A stretch of DNA of 64,000 nt from Limnohabitans sp. B9-3. GTDB taxonomy: Bacteria; Pseudomonadota; Gammaproteobacteria; Burkholderiales; Burkholderiaceae_C. Shown piece after piece: positions 1-9,072 of the stretch. The notes below the pieces were generated by a model that was given only the letters and a program-made list of their open reading frames with translations, had not been told where the DNA came from and did not search any database. Numbering within the stretch: the first letter of the stretch is position 1; every line of letters starts with the position of its first letter. Position numbers and translations under genes: made by a program. The DNA is taken from the NCBI RefSeq assembly GCF_002778325.1, contig NZ_NESI01000012.1, positions 26,964-90,963 of the forward strand, in the 5' to 3' direction.

Positions 1-1
1 T

Positions 2-439
2 ACTGAATCATTCAAGGTAACCCCGGTTTCTGATCGCATGGGATACCGATTGGAGGGGCCACAGCTTAAATTGAAAGCCCCCCGACAAATGATCTCGGAA
101 TCGGTACTATTTGGAACAATTCAAGTTCCTGTTGGTGGCCAAGCCATTATATTAATGGCAGATAGGCAGACCACGGGCGGATATCCTAAAATTGCTTACG
201 TCGCGAGTATTGATCATCCGTTGTTGGCGCAGATGATGCCCGGTGATCGGTTTACTTTTAAGCTGATTGAAATTGGTGATGCTCAATCATTAGATTACAA
301 ACGTGAACAAGATTTTGTGGCGCTTTCCAAGCAAACTGGTCAATTTAAAAAACTCCTTGATGAAGCGTCTAGGCTCGGTCATGAGAGACAAGTAGGCATA
401 GAGTCTGAAAACCTGATGGAATTGGCCGGTATTAGATGA
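2..439 (+). CDS. pxpC: PxpC-type carboxyltransferase / 5-oxoprolinase subunit C (3' part)
   Basis: The open frame enters from the left edge in the frame starting at base 2 and ends at a TAG at 439; the first ATG at 38 is internal, because the upstream codons read in frame into the family motif around SDRMGYRLEGP. The segment GTIQVPVGGQ...LMADRQTTGGYPKIA is the hallmark of the C-terminal half of the PxpC/KipA (allophanate hydrolase subunit 2-like) family. Family members work with PxpA and PxpB in ATP-dependent opening of 5-oxoproline or related amides. Only about 145 C-terminal residues are visible, so the partners cannot be checked. The gene overlaps the next one by four bases (ATGA), indicating translational coupling. 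Confidence 0.85.
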   Translation, partial: TESFKVTPVSDRMGYRLEGPQLKLKAPRQMISESVLFGTIQVPVGGQAIILMADRQTTGGYPKIAYVASIDHPLLAQMMPGDRFTFKLIEIGDAQSLDYKREQDFVALSKQTGQFKKLLDEASRLGHERQVGIESENLMELAGIR

Positions 440-1191
440 ATGAAATCTTATTAATAGCACTTGTATTTTTGCTGGCCGGCTATATCAAGGGGGTGGTAGG
501 GATGGGCTTGCCTACCGTCGCAATGGGCTTGCTTGGAATACTCATTGAGCCCGTGCAAGCAGCTGCATTATTGGTCATTCCTTCTTTGGTGACTAACATT
601 TGGCAGTTCATGAGCGGTCCATCCCGGCTTGTGATTTTGAGAAGATTTGGACTGATGATGTTTTCCTTGTGCGTGGGTACAAGTCTTGGCATCCAGTTTT
701 TAACAGCAACAAATAACCACTGGCCAAATATCACGCTTGGTACGGTACTCGCTATTTATGCAATCGTTGCACTTTTTCATCCGAAATTCAAAGTCTCGCT
801 GCGCTATGAAAAATTAACATCGCCACTCGTCGGCTTGACTACAGGCGTTTTGACAGGCGCTACAGGCGTTTTTGTCATACCCGCAGTGCCATATTTCAGC
901 TCAATGGGTTTGACCAAAGATGAGTTGATACAAACGCTTGGTTTGTCATTCACGATTTCCACCATCGCATTGGGACTCGCCCTTGGTTTTTCGGGAGCCT
1001 ACTCTGAAGCGAATTTCAAGCTGTCATTGTTTGCCATACTGCCAGCCATTGCCGGCATGTTTCTTGGACAACACAATCGAGACAAGATCGATCCCATAAG
1101 ATTCAAGGCATACTTTTTCGGCTGCTTATTCTGTCTTGGAAGTTATATGGCTTTGACGGCTGCCTATAAATACTTCAACGCCCTTTCATAA
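436..1191 (+). CDS. TauE/SafE (TSUP) family membrane exporter
   Basis: This 251-residue protein is almost entirely hydrophobic segments, about eight predicted membrane helices, with the glycine-rich N-terminal element GYIKGVVGMGLP typical of the TauE/SafE sulfite or organic-anion exporter family. It would sit in the inner membrane and move a small anion; the substrate cannot be read from sequence. Its ATG overlaps the stop of the PxpC-like gene, so the two are co-transcribed, possibly with the transporter serving the amide-hydrolase product. A second TSUP protein lies at 47417-48175 but is a different subtype. Confidence 0.8.
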   Translation: MNEILLIALVFLLAGYIKGVVGMGLPTVAMGLLGILIEPVQAAALLVIPSLVTNIWQFMSGPSRLVILRRFGLMMFSLCVGTSLGIQFLTATNNHWPNITLGTVLAIYAIVALFHPKFKVSLRYEKLTSPLVGLTTGVLTGATGVFVIPAVPYFSSMGLTKDELIQTLGLSFTISTIALGLALGFSGAYSEANFKLSLFAILPAIAGMFLGQHNRDKIDPIRFKAYFFGCLFCLGSYMALTAAYKYFNALS

Positions 1192-1280
1192 GCGGGGCGG
1201 CCCTCGTAGGGACCGGCTAACACGCCTTTTAGGTTGGGTGCCAGCCACGTGCCCCGTGCTTGCGGGGGCGCGAAGTTTGA

Positions 1281-2069
1281 TTAAGTTTTCAACACGTAGC
1301 CCATCTTGGTAGAAAGCTCAAGGCCTAGCTTTTTCAACAAATGTGCGGCCTCACCATCCAAGCTTGCGTTAAAGCTCGGCGACATACCCAGTGTGGTGAT
1401 GGAGGCAATGGGTTCGCCTGTTTGGTCAAACAGAGGGACCGACAAAGCGTTGAGACCCGCACGTCGAGCGCCTAGGGAACTTGCAATTCCATTTCGCTGA
1501 ATGGCTTCAAAGTTTTTATACACACGGTTGATCTCACTGGGTGTGCACCTATTTTTTTCTTCAAGTTCAAGTCGGACCAAAGGCTCTGTCATGGCGCGTG
1601 GCCGATGGGCGGCGAGCAGCATGGCCGTCGCCGAAGTTGTGATGCTGAGGTGAACCCCGGGCTTCATGCGAATAGACAGAGGCGAGTTGCTCTCGAACCA
1701 TTTCACAATGGTCGGACCGTTGCCAACCCATTGCCCTATGCCAACGGCTTGCCCTAGATCAGGATTGGTTAATTTCCCCACAAAATTTTCAAAATAGGGC
1801 TCAAGAAAATTGAGCAGTTCTTGACCATGCGTGGCGGCTTGGCCCAAGCGATACGTCAACAAACCCAAGTCATAGCGACTGCCCATTTGCTGCTTGGAGA
1901 TCAGCCCAGACTTCGTCATGCTGACCAAATACCTGTGCAGTTTGGCCGCGTTGATGCCTGTCGCCATTTCCAGCTCTTTGAGGCGAGTCGGGCGTTGTAC
2001 CTGCAGCATGCCTTGCAAGATGGCGCCGACCGTTTCAGCGGCATCAACCCCTTTTTGTTCACGTTCCAT
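1281..2069 (-). CDS. IclR family transcriptional regulator
   Basis: The protein (262 residues from the chosen start) has an N-terminal winged helix-turn-helix (about residues 10-75, including RLKELEMATGINAAKLHRYL) followed by the IclR effector-binding domain with the conserved glycine-rich GIASSLGARRAGL stretch and a C-terminal SVPLFDQTGEPIASI. I chose the ATG at 2069 because AAGGA lies just upstream at normal spacing; the frame also extends to a TTG at 2120 without a clear ribosome site. It is divergent from the catabolic genes starting at 2184, so it probably controls them and itself from the 114-base gap in response to a pathway intermediate. Whether it activates or represses is not visible. 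Confidence 0.88.
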   Translation of the reverse strand: MEREQKGVDAAETVGAILQGMLQVQRPTRLKELEMATGINAAKLHRYLVSMTKSGLISKQQMGSRYDLGLLTYRLGQAATHGQELLNFLEPYFENFVGKLTNPDLGQAVGIGQWVGNGPTIVKWFESNSPLSIRMKPGVHLSITTSATAMLLAAHRPRAMTEPLVRLELEEKNRCTPSEINRVYKNFEAIQRNGIASSLGARRAGLNALSVPLFDQTGEPIASITTLGMSPSFNASLDGEAAHLLKKLGLELSTKMGYVLKT

Positions 2070-2183
2070 CGAAATCCTTGCCAATTGGTTTGAGTGAAAA
2101 CCCGAATGACGACCGTTCAAAGTTGACCTAAGATGAATTTCACCTGATGTAATTTATTATTCTATGAGTAATTAAAGGGCTGT

Positions 2184-3164
2184 ATGAAATTCTTCAATGT
2201 GAAACATGCGTTGCTTCTTGCTTTGAGCTTTTGGGCATGCCATGGTGTGGCGCAAGACGTCAAAAATTACCCCAATCGTTCCGTTAAATTGGTCGTTCCC
2301 TTCACCGCGGGATCGACCGTCGATGTGTTGGGGCGTGCCATTGGCGAAGAATTGCAGGCGGAGTTCAATCAGCCGTTCGTCGTGGATAACCGTGCAGGTG
2401 CGAGCACGTTGCTGGCGGCCAAACTGGTGGCCGCTGCACCGGCAGATGGCTACACCCTTTTATTTCCAACCGTCACCACACTCAGCTTGGGTCCTCAGTT
2501 GATGGCCGCACCTGGGTTTGACCCCTTCAAAGATGTGTCGATGATTGCCCGGCTCGGATTGACCAACTTTTTCTTAGTGGTCACGCCCTCATTCCCAGCC
2601 CGAAACATGAAAGAGTGGATTGAGCTGATTCGGAAAAATCCAGGAAAGTACAGCTACGGGTCGTCGGGAAGCGGATCACCGCAGCATATTTTTATGGAGT
2701 TGCTCAAGAAAGATTTGAACTTAGACATCGTTCATATCCCCTACAAAGGCAGCAACAGCTCGATGATGGATTTGCTGTCAGGCAAAGTGCAAATGGCGTT
2801 CCTGGATGGGACCTTGGCCATTCCTCATCTGAAGACAGAAAAGCTCTTCACGGTGGGAACATCGATGGCCAAGCGTACGGTCTTGATACCGAGTGTGCCG
2901 ACGATTGCAGATACGGTGCCCGGCTTCGATTGGTCGGGTTGGATTGCATTTGCGGGTCCTCCCAATATGCCCAGTTCAGTGGTTGACCTGTTGGCTGAAA
3001 AAATCAGGCGTTTTCAAGCCACGCCGGCTTACACCACCTTGTTGAACAAAGCAGCCATGGAGCCTTCTGAGCCCATGACGCCTGCCATGACCAGTGAGTT
3101 TGTGAAAAAAGAATACAAGCGCTGGACCCCTGTGATTGCGGCGTCAGGCGCAGCCGTGGATTGA
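2184..3164 (+). CDS. Bug/TctC family periplasmic solute receptor 1
   Basis: A 326-residue exported protein with a signal peptide of about 23 residues (hydrophobic ALLLALSFWACHGVA, cleavage before QD) and the family opening YPNRSVKLVVPFTAG followed by the PADGYTL and IPYKGS motifs. Bug proteins bind carboxylates or related small solutes in the periplasm and hand them to a TctAB-type transporter or use them for sensing. This is the first gene of an eight-gene same-strand run (2184-9852) with short gaps, so its ligand is likely the substrate of the flavin oxidoreductase and bicupin enzyme downstream. The ligand itself cannot be read from sequence. Confidence 0.9.
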   Translation: MKFFNVKHALLLALSFWACHGVAQDVKNYPNRSVKLVVPFTAGSTVDVLGRAIGEELQAEFNQPFVVDNRAGASTLLAAKLVAAAPADGYTLLFPTVTTLSLGPQLMAAPGFDPFKDVSMIARLGLTNFFLVVTPSFPARNMKEWIELIRKNPGKYSYGSSGSGSPQHIFMELLKKDLNLDIVHIPYKGSNSSMMDLLSGKVQMAFLDGTLAIPHLKTEKLFTVGTSMAKRTVLIPSVPTIADTVPGFDWSGWIAFAGPPNMPSSVVDLLAEKIRRFQATPAYTTLLNKAAMEPSEPMTPAMTSEFVKKEYKRWTPVIAASGAAVD

Positions 3165-3192
3165 AACTTTGGATGACGCCAGAAAGAAAACT

Positions 3193-3744
3193 ATGCCACA
3201 CAGTATTCGCCGCATCGTCACAGGCCATGACGCCTCTGGCAAAGCCATTGTCGAGATGGATGGACCCGCGCCCAATCAAAAAATAAGAGAAGGCACAGGC
3301 TTCATCAGCACGCTGGTGTGGGTGACGGATGAAACACCCGCCCGAATGGATTTACGAGCTGACCGGGCTGACAGAACCATGGGCGTACCGCCACCCGCCA
3401 TGGGCTCGGTGCTTCGGGTGGTGGAGTTTCCTCCCGTCACGAAGGCCGCTGAGTCGGTGAGCCAAGCGGACATCTTGAAGGTGATGGGCGTCAGCGACAG
3501 TGCCACGAATGGACAGCCGGCACGCCACGCGTTCATGCACCGAACCAAAAGTTTGGACTACGTGTTTGTCATGTCTGGAGAAATTGACATGTTGCTTGAC
3601 GACTCCGAAGTCCATATGAAAGCTGGAGACATCATGATTCAGCAGGGTACCAATCACGCGTGGGTCAATCGCTCCTCAGGCATGTGCCGCATTGCTTTTG
3701 TGTTGATCGATGGCATTGATCCCTTGCAAAGTCAGCAACAGTAA
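3193..3744 (+). CDS. Cupin domain protein (paralogue of 29434-29928)
   Basis: Starting at the ATG at 3193 (purine-rich AGAAAG upstream) the protein has 183 residues; an upstream in-frame start at 3136 would run into the preceding gene and lacks family conservation. It opens with SIRRIVTGHDASGKAIVEMDG and ends in a small cupin barrel (MSGEIDMLLDDSEVHMKAGD then QGTNHAWVN). The same layout, with nearly the same opening SIRRVVTGHDEQGKAIVEID, occurs in the cupin at 29434-29928 in the second catabolic cluster. Cupins of this size act as metal-dependent isomerases, decarboxylases or dioxygenases, or as ligand sensors. The precise reaction is unknown. Confidence 0.85.
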   Translation: MPHSIRRIVTGHDASGKAIVEMDGPAPNQKIREGTGFISTLVWVTDETPARMDLRADRADRTMGVPPPAMGSVLRVVEFPPVTKAAESVSQADILKVMGVSDSATNGQPARHAFMHRTKSLDYVFVMSGEIDMLLDDSEVHMKAGDIMIQQGTNHAWVNRSSGMCRIAFVLIDGIDPLQSQQQ

Positions 3745-3769
3745 AAGCTAATTTGAAAGAAGATGTCCT

Positions 3770-4798
3770 ATGAAATTCGGTGTTTTTGACCATTTGGACC
3801 GTGGATCCGTGTCCATCACGGACCATTACGAAAACCGATTCAAGTTGGCCGAGATTTACGATCGCGCGGGCTTTCACGCTTATCACATCGCCGAGCACCA
3901 TGGCACACCGCTTGGGCTGGCCTCTTCACCCAGCGTGTTTTTGGCGGCACTGGCACAACGTACGAAACGTTTGCGTTTTGGCCCACTCGTCTACACCTTA
4001 AGCCTGACGCACCCTCTGCGCATCATTGAAGAGGTGTGCATGCTCGATCAGATGAGCGGCGGTCGTTTGGAGTTGGGCATTGGTCGTGGCAGCTCGCCCT
4101 ATGAAATGGGTTATTTCGGCGTCGACGCGAAGAACTCAGGAAAGCTGTACATCGAGTCCTACGACGTCGTCATGATGGGTTTGACTTCGCAACTGATCAA
4201 TTTTGAAGGTGAGCATTTCAGCTTCAAAGATGTACCCGTGGAGTTGACGTGCATCCAAAAACCGCACCCCCCTATCTGGTACGGCATGTCTGCCCCCGCC
4301 GCGGTCCCTTGGGCCGCTGAAAACAGTGTGAACATTGTTTGCAACGGGCCATCGTTGCCTGTCAAAGCCATCACGGACAAATACCGTGAGGTGAGGGCCG
4401 ACAAGTTTGGTGATGAAAATGACACCCTGCCTTTCATGGGGCTAGGACGCCACATCGTCATTGCCGACACTTACAAAGAAGCGTATGAAACAGGTGAGCA
4501 TGGCTTCAACTGTTGGTACAACAGCCTTCAGCACCTGTGGCGGGCGAATGGCAATCCGATGAAGAGTTATCCGATTCCGGAAGATTTTTCCGCGGCGGTG
4601 AAAGCGGGCATTGTTCTCGTTGGGACACCCGAACAAGTCACGCACGGGCTTCAGCGCGAGATTGACATTTCAGGCGTCAACTATGTGCTGACCCGCTTTG
4701 CATTTGGCGACCTCAGTTATGGGGAGTCTTTGCGCTCCTTGACGCTTTTCGAGCAAGAGGTGATGCCGCGGTTTGAGCAAGAAGTTGTGTTGGCTTGA
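3770..4798 (+). CDS. LLM-class flavin-dependent oxidoreductase 1 (luciferase-like)
   Basis: The 342-residue protein is a bacterial-luciferase-like TIM-barrel enzyme: it opens MKFGVFDHLD, carries YHIAEHHGTPLGLASSPSVFLAALAQ and RIIEEVCMLDQMSGGRLELGIGRGSS, the FMN/F420-binding signature region of the family. Most members are FMNH2-dependent monooxygenases that need a separate flavin reductase. None lies in this cluster, although one is present at 33329. Its position after the cupin gene and before two receptors suggests an early oxidation step on an imported aromatic or heterocyclic acid. The stop overlaps a TTG at 4795 in front of the next gene. Confidence 0.88.
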   Translation: MKFGVFDHLDRGSVSITDHYENRFKLAEIYDRAGFHAYHIAEHHGTPLGLASSPSVFLAALAQRTKRLRFGPLVYTLSLTHPLRIIEEVCMLDQMSGGRLELGIGRGSSPYEMGYFGVDAKNSGKLYIESYDVVMMGLTSQLINFEGEHFSFKDVPVELTCIQKPHPPIWYGMSAPAAVPWAAENSVNIVCNGPSLPVKAITDKYREVRADKFGDENDTLPFMGLGRHIVIADTYKEAYETGEHGFNCWYNSLQHLWRANGNPMKSYPIPEDFSAAVKAGIVLVGTPEQVTHGLQREIDISGVNYVLTRFAFGDLSYGESLRSLTLFEQEVMPRFEQEVVLA

Positions 4799-4827
4799 AT
4801 CGAACCGATATGACCCCTCATTCCATC

Positions 4828-5784
4828 ATGAAGAAATTATTTTTATGGGTTTGTCTGTGCGTGCCGTTTTTAGCAGGGGCACAAGCGCAACCATTTCCTA
4901 CGCGAGCCATCACCTTGATCGTGCCATTTGCAGCAGGCGGTCCGGCCGATATTCACACCCGCGCTGTGGTGGAAGAGGCGAGCAAGGCGCTCGGGCAAAC
5001 CATCGTTGTCGAAAACAAGCCCGGTGCCAGCGGAACAAATGGCGCATTGACATTGCTTCGCGCACCGGCTGACGGCTACACACTGGCGTTGCTCACGTCC
5101 ACCCTGTACCGAGAGCCTCACTTGACCAAAGTGAAGTACGACCCGTTGAAGGATTTTGCGTACATTCTTTTGATGTCCGATTACACGCAGGGCGTGGCCG
5201 TGCGTGCAGATGCACCTTGGAAAACATGGCAAGAGTTTGTGGCGGATGCCGCACTCAGGCCTAACAAAATCAACGTTGGCGTCAACGGCATTATTGGTGC
5301 GCCAAGGATTGTGATGGAAGAGGCCGCTGACGCGAGTAGTGTGCAGCTCAACATGATTCCCTACAAGGGTGACTCTGAAATCGTCAATGCCTTGCTGGGC
5401 GGACACCTGGACGCAGCGCCTTTGTCGGGCATCGCCACCGCCTACATTGACGATGGGAAACTTCGCTACTTGGCGCTGTTGACCGAAAACCGCGTCAAGC
5501 GTTACCCCACTGTCCCAACCTTGAAAGAAGGCGGCATCGATGTGTGGATGAGTTCACCTTATGGTGTGGGTGCGCCCAGCGGCACCGACCCTGCGCGCCT
5601 ACGAATTCTTCATGATGCTTTCAAGCGCGGACTTGAATCACCGGCGAGTCAGCGCGCCATGCAACAGCTCAACCAGCTGATGTATTACCGCAACCAAGAA
5701 GACTACCGAAGCTACGTCGTGCAAACGTTTGCGCAAGAAAAAGTGCGCGTGGAGCGGTTGCGTAAAAAGGGCCTCTTAGATTGA
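4828..5784 (+). CDS. Bug/TctC family periplasmic solute receptor 2
   Basis: I start this receptor at the ATG at 4828, where the codons give a compact signal peptide (MKKLFLWVCLCVPFLAGAQAQ, cleavage near AQA-QP) and a 318-residue precursor; a TTG at 4795 and an ATG at 4810 are in frame but would add a polar leader before the signal peptide. After cleavage the usual FPTRAITLIVPFAAGGPADIH opening and MIPYKGDSEI loop are present. It diverges clearly from the neighbouring receptors 1 and 3, so the three probably bind different ligands. Confidence 0.88.
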   Translation: MKKLFLWVCLCVPFLAGAQAQPFPTRAITLIVPFAAGGPADIHTRAVVEEASKALGQTIVVENKPGASGTNGALTLLRAPADGYTLALLTSTLYREPHLTKVKYDPLKDFAYILLMSDYTQGVAVRADAPWKTWQEFVADAALRPNKINVGVNGIIGAPRIVMEEAADASSVQLNMIPYKGDSEIVNALLGGHLDAAPLSGIATAYIDDGKLRYLALLTENRVKRYPTVPTLKEGGIDVWMSSPYGVGAPSGTDPARLRILHDAFKRGLESPASQRAMQQLNQLMYYRNQEDYRSYVVQTFAQEKVRVERLRKKGLLD

Positions 5785-5819
5785 GGTGCGTGACCGTCAT
5801 TGATCGAAAAGGGGTGCTT

Positions 5820-6782
5820 GTGAAATCACATGTTTTATCAGGGCTCATTGCCGCCGCCATATTCGCTGTCTCGCCTGCCATGGCGGATGTATTTCCGTCA
5901 AAACCAATTCGCTTGATTGTTTCAAATCCACCCGGCGGAACGGTTGATCTTTTGCCCCGTATCTTGGCCGACAAGCTTCGGCAACAACTCGGACAGCCCA
6001 TCGTGATAGAAAACAAGGCGGGTGCTGCGGGCAACCTTGCTGCGGAGGCTGTGTTTCGCGCTGAGCCTGACGGTTATACGCTGCTCGTGTCGCCGCCGCC
6101 TGCCTTGGTGATCAATCAGAGCTTGTATCCCAAGCTTGCGTTTGATCCCCAGGCCTTCACGCCCGTTTCGGTAATGGCGAAAGTGCCCAATGCGTTGTTG
6201 GTGCGTCAAGATTTCCCAGCGAAGAATATTGCAGAATTTATCGCCTACGCCAAAGCGCGACCAAAGGCTGTGACCTATGCATCCCAAGGGAATGGCTCTA
6301 CCAGTCATCTCACGGCTGAGCTGTTCAGCACGATGGGATCCATCAGCATGTTGCATGTGCCCTACAAGGGATCCAGTCCTGCACTGAATGATTTGTTAGG
6401 CGGACAGGTCCATGCCATGTTTGACAACCTCGGCGCTTCACTGGAGCACGTCAAGGCGGGTAAGTTGAAAGTGCTTGGGGTAGGCAGTGCCACGCGCGTG
6501 CCTTTTCTACCCGATGTGCAAGCCATTTCTGAAACGCTGACTGGGTTTGAGGCGGTCACTTGGTTTGGCATTGTTGCGCCGCCCAAAACGCCTGCGCAGG
6601 TTGTGGAAAAGCTTTCCGCAGCCGTGGCCGATGCGTTGCGCGATGAAGGCATACGGACTCAATTGGGCAAACTCAGTGCGACGTCGGTTGGCAGCACACC
6701 TGTCGAAATGGGTGCCTTCATGAAAATTGAAGCATCGCAATGGGGTGGCGTCATTCGCAGTGCCAATGTGAAGATTGACTGA
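5820..6782 (+). CDS. Bug/TctC family periplasmic solute receptor 3
   Basis: The best start is a GTG at 5820, seven bases after AAAAGGGG, giving VKSHVLSGLIAAAIFAVSPAMA as the signal peptide and a 320-residue precursor; the frame is open back to 5781, overlapping the previous stop. The mature part starts FPSKPIRLIVSNPPGGTVD, in which the usual VPF is replaced by VSN. The later motifs PDGYTLLVS, HVPYKGSSPALND and the glycine-rich centre are normal. It directly precedes the dehydrogenase gene and is part of the same transcription unit. Confidence 0.87.
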   Translation: MKSHVLSGLIAAAIFAVSPAMADVFPSKPIRLIVSNPPGGTVDLLPRILADKLRQQLGQPIVIENKAGAAGNLAAEAVFRAEPDGYTLLVSPPPALVINQSLYPKLAFDPQAFTPVSVMAKVPNALLVRQDFPAKNIAEFIAYAKARPKAVTYASQGNGSTSHLTAELFSTMGSISMLHVPYKGSSPALNDLLGGQVHAMFDNLGASLEHVKAGKLKVLGVGSATRVPFLPDVQAISETLTGFEAVTWFGIVAPPKTPAQVVEKLSAAVADALRDEGIRTQLGKLSATSVGSTPVEMGAFMKIEASQWGGVIRSANVKID

Positions 6783-6822
6783 GCCCGTGTCCCTACTGAG
6801 ATTCAGCAACAGGAAATAAAGT

Positions 6823-7791
6823 TTGAAAAAAATTGCCATTCTGGATGACTACCAAGGCGTCGCCTTGTCGCAAGGACCTTGGCGTCGCCTTGAGTCTCGG
6901 TGTGAAATTCAAGTCTTTCGTGAGCACATGGACTCTGAAGACGAATTGGTGGCCACGCTTGCTGAGTTTGACATCGTGGTGGCCAATCGCGAGCGCACCC
7001 CTTTTCCACGAACCTTGCTGCAACGTTTGCCACGTCTGCGTCTCATCGCGACCTCGGGAAAGCGCAATGCGTCCATTGATGTAACCGCAGCGCAAGAGTT
7101 GGGCATTCTGGTGTGCGGTACGGAAACACTGAGTTACCCCACCGTCGAGTTGACTTGGGCGCTGATTCTTGCTTTGTCCCGCGATCTCGTGGCTGAAGTC
7201 AATTCGGTCAGGCGTGGTGGCTGGCAACACACCCTAGGAACAGGCCTGCATGGCAAAGTCTTGGGCGTGATTGGTTTGGGACGGCTTGGCAATGCCGTCG
7301 CGAAAATTGGCCTTGCGTTTGGGATGGAAGTCTTGGCTTGTTCACGCAGCTTGACAGATTCACAAGCCCAAGCACTTGGTGTGCAGGCCGTGTCGCTTGA
7401 TGAATTGTTAGTGCGATCGGACGTCGTCACGCTCCATGTCCCTCTCAACAAACAAAGCGTGAATTTGATGGGTGCAGACCAGTTCAAGCGCATGAAGCCC
7501 AGTGCTATTTTGGTCAACACCGCACGCGGTCCTGTGGTGAATGAAGCTGCACTGATTGATGCGCTGAAAAACCAACTCATTCGCGCTGCTGCTCTGGACG
7601 TTTACAACGTGGAGCCCTTGCCGGTGAACCATCCACTGCGTGAGTGTCCGAATGTTTTGCTGAGCCCGCATTTGGGCTACGTTGTTCAAGAAAACTACCA
7701 AGTCGTTTTCGAACAGTCGGTTGAAAACATCACAGCCTGGTTGGATGGCTGTCCCATCCGCTTGATAGAAGCGCCGGCTCAATCCGCTTAA
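6823..7791 (+). CDS. D-2-hydroxyacid dehydrogenase
   Basis: The gene starts at a TTG (6823) with AGGAA seven bases upstream and encodes 322 residues. The Rossmann nucleotide site is VLGVIGLGRLGNAVAKIG, and the catalytic Arg, Glu and His of the D-isomer-specific 2-hydroxyacid dehydrogenases are visible in NTARGPVVNEAAL, ALDVYNVEPLP and LLSPHLGYV. The enzyme should interconvert a 2-keto and a 2-hydroxy acid with NAD(P)H in the cytoplasm, presumably late in the pathway of this cluster. The exact substrate (a phosphoglycerate, glyoxylate or longer side chain) cannot be told. Confidence 0.9.
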   Translation: MKKIAILDDYQGVALSQGPWRRLESRCEIQVFREHMDSEDELVATLAEFDIVVANRERTPFPRTLLQRLPRLRLIATSGKRNASIDVTAAQELGILVCGTETLSYPTVELTWALILALSRDLVAEVNSVRRGGWQHTLGTGLHGKVLGVIGLGRLGNAVAKIGLAFGMEVLACSRSLTDSQAQALGVQAVSLDELLVRSDVVTLHVPLNKQSVNLMGADQFKRMKPSAILVNTARGPVVNEAALIDALKNQLIRAAALDVYNVEPLPVNHPLRECPNVLLSPHLGYVVQENYQVVFEQSVENITAWLDGCPIRLIEAPAQSA

Positions 7792-7837
7792 GCATTGCTT
7801 CAAACTTCATTAAATCTCTCGGTTACCAGGAGCGACC

Positions 7838-9052
7838 ATGGCCTCTTCGACTCAAAAATCACCCCCCCGAGTGTTGCCAGCAGGCGCACGCGAGGCCATG
7901 GAAGCCCTCAATCTAGAAGCTGGACCGCTCAATATTTGGCTTCGCACACAAGCCAATTCACCCGCGCAACGGCCTTGGTTCAAAGAGACAGAGATTCGAA
8001 CAGAGGGCGAATTGGCGCAGGGGCGAGTGGGTGTCGCACAGATGAAAACACGCGCACACCTTTGGCGCTGGGCGGAGATTTCGCCGTATTTACACAAGAT
8101 CGCCAAGATCGCTTCAACAGCAGATATCTCACCAATTGAGTTTGCCGATCGACAGCAGTTTTTGTTGACCAATCCCGGGTTGGGGGGGCGGCTGCAGGTG
8201 ACCAACTCGATGCGATGCGCGGTGTCCATCTACAACGAAGGTGACCGTGCGCCGGTCCACGTGCACACACCCAATGCGAGTCGGACGATTCTTTCCGAAC
8301 GTGGTGGCTACACGATGGTGGAAGGTGAACGTTGTGAGGCGGCTCGCGGCGATTTGATCTTGACACCCAACGGGACTTGGCACGACCACGGTAACGATGC
8401 CGATGAACCCGTGATTTGGATGGATGTCCTTGATTGGCCCGTCCTTGAATTTCTAGACTGTATTTGGTTAGACGATGGCTTTGAGGGTGAATTTGGAGAA
8501 CACCCACGGTCACAAAAAATGACCCACACCAATGGCTACTCAGCGCGATTCTACGGGGCAGGCGGAATGATGCCAACATTTGCCCCTGCGCAGCGAGGAT
8601 TTGGCCATGAAACGAGCCCCTTGGTGCATTACAAAGGTGTGGATATACGGCGTTCCCTCAACGAACTTCGCGGCGAAAAAGGGGATGCCTATGAAGGCGT
8701 GGGGCTGCGCTTTGTGAACCCTGTGACGGGCGGCACGATTTTTCCAACGATGGACTATGGCGCGCAACTATTACGACCAGGCGAGCAAACACAAGCCAAG
8801 CGAGAAACATCAAGCACCCTCTACACCGTGCTCGAGGGGCGTGGTTACACAGACATTGGCGGTCAGCGCATTGAGTGGGAGAAAAACGACATTTTTGTGG
8901 TTCCCAATTTCACGTGGCGTGCACACGGAAATGCCAGTGCCACAGAGGATGCTGTGCTGTATTCAGTGTCCGATCGGGCGCTGATGCAGCGCATAGGTCA
9001 GTACCGCGCTCAAGGACGAGGACCTGACGCGCAAGTCATTTCTCTCGCGTAA
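7838..9052 (+). CDS. Gentisate 1,2-dioxygenase-like bicupin protein
   Basis: The 404-residue product follows a good ribosome site (AGGAG, ATG at 7838) and has two cupin barrels. In the first, H141-x-H143 (HVHTPNASR) and H182/H184 (WHDHG) match the Fe(II) ligands of gentisate 1,2-dioxygenase and salicylate 1,2-dioxygenase, and GDLILTPNGTWHDHG is typical. The second barrel (about residues 310-395) keeps the fold motifs (TVLEGRG, DIFVVPNFTWRAHGN) but fewer metal ligands. Ring cleavage of a hydroxylated aromatic acid is the likely reaction. Whether the substrate is gentisate or an analogue is open, as no maleylpyruvate isomerase or fumarylpyruvate hydrolase gene is nearby. Confidence 0.85.
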   Translation: MASSTQKSPPRVLPAGAREAMEALNLEAGPLNIWLRTQANSPAQRPWFKETEIRTEGELAQGRVGVAQMKTRAHLWRWAEISPYLHKIAKIASTADISPIEFADRQQFLLTNPGLGGRLQVTNSMRCAVSIYNEGDRAPVHVHTPNASRTILSERGGYTMVEGERCEAARGDLILTPNGTWHDHGNDADEPVIWMDVLDWPVLEFLDCIWLDDGFEGEFGEHPRSQKMTHTNGYSARFYGAGGMMPTFAPAQRGFGHETSPLVHYKGVDIRRSLNELRGEKGDAYEGVGLRFVNPVTGGTIFPTMDYGAQLLRPGEQTQAKRETSSTLYTVLEGRGYTDIGGQRIEWEKNDIFVVPNFTWRAHGNASATEDAVLYSVSDRALMQRIGQYRAQGRGPDAQVISLA

Positions 9053-9072
9053 TTTTCAAAAGGAAATTCCTC

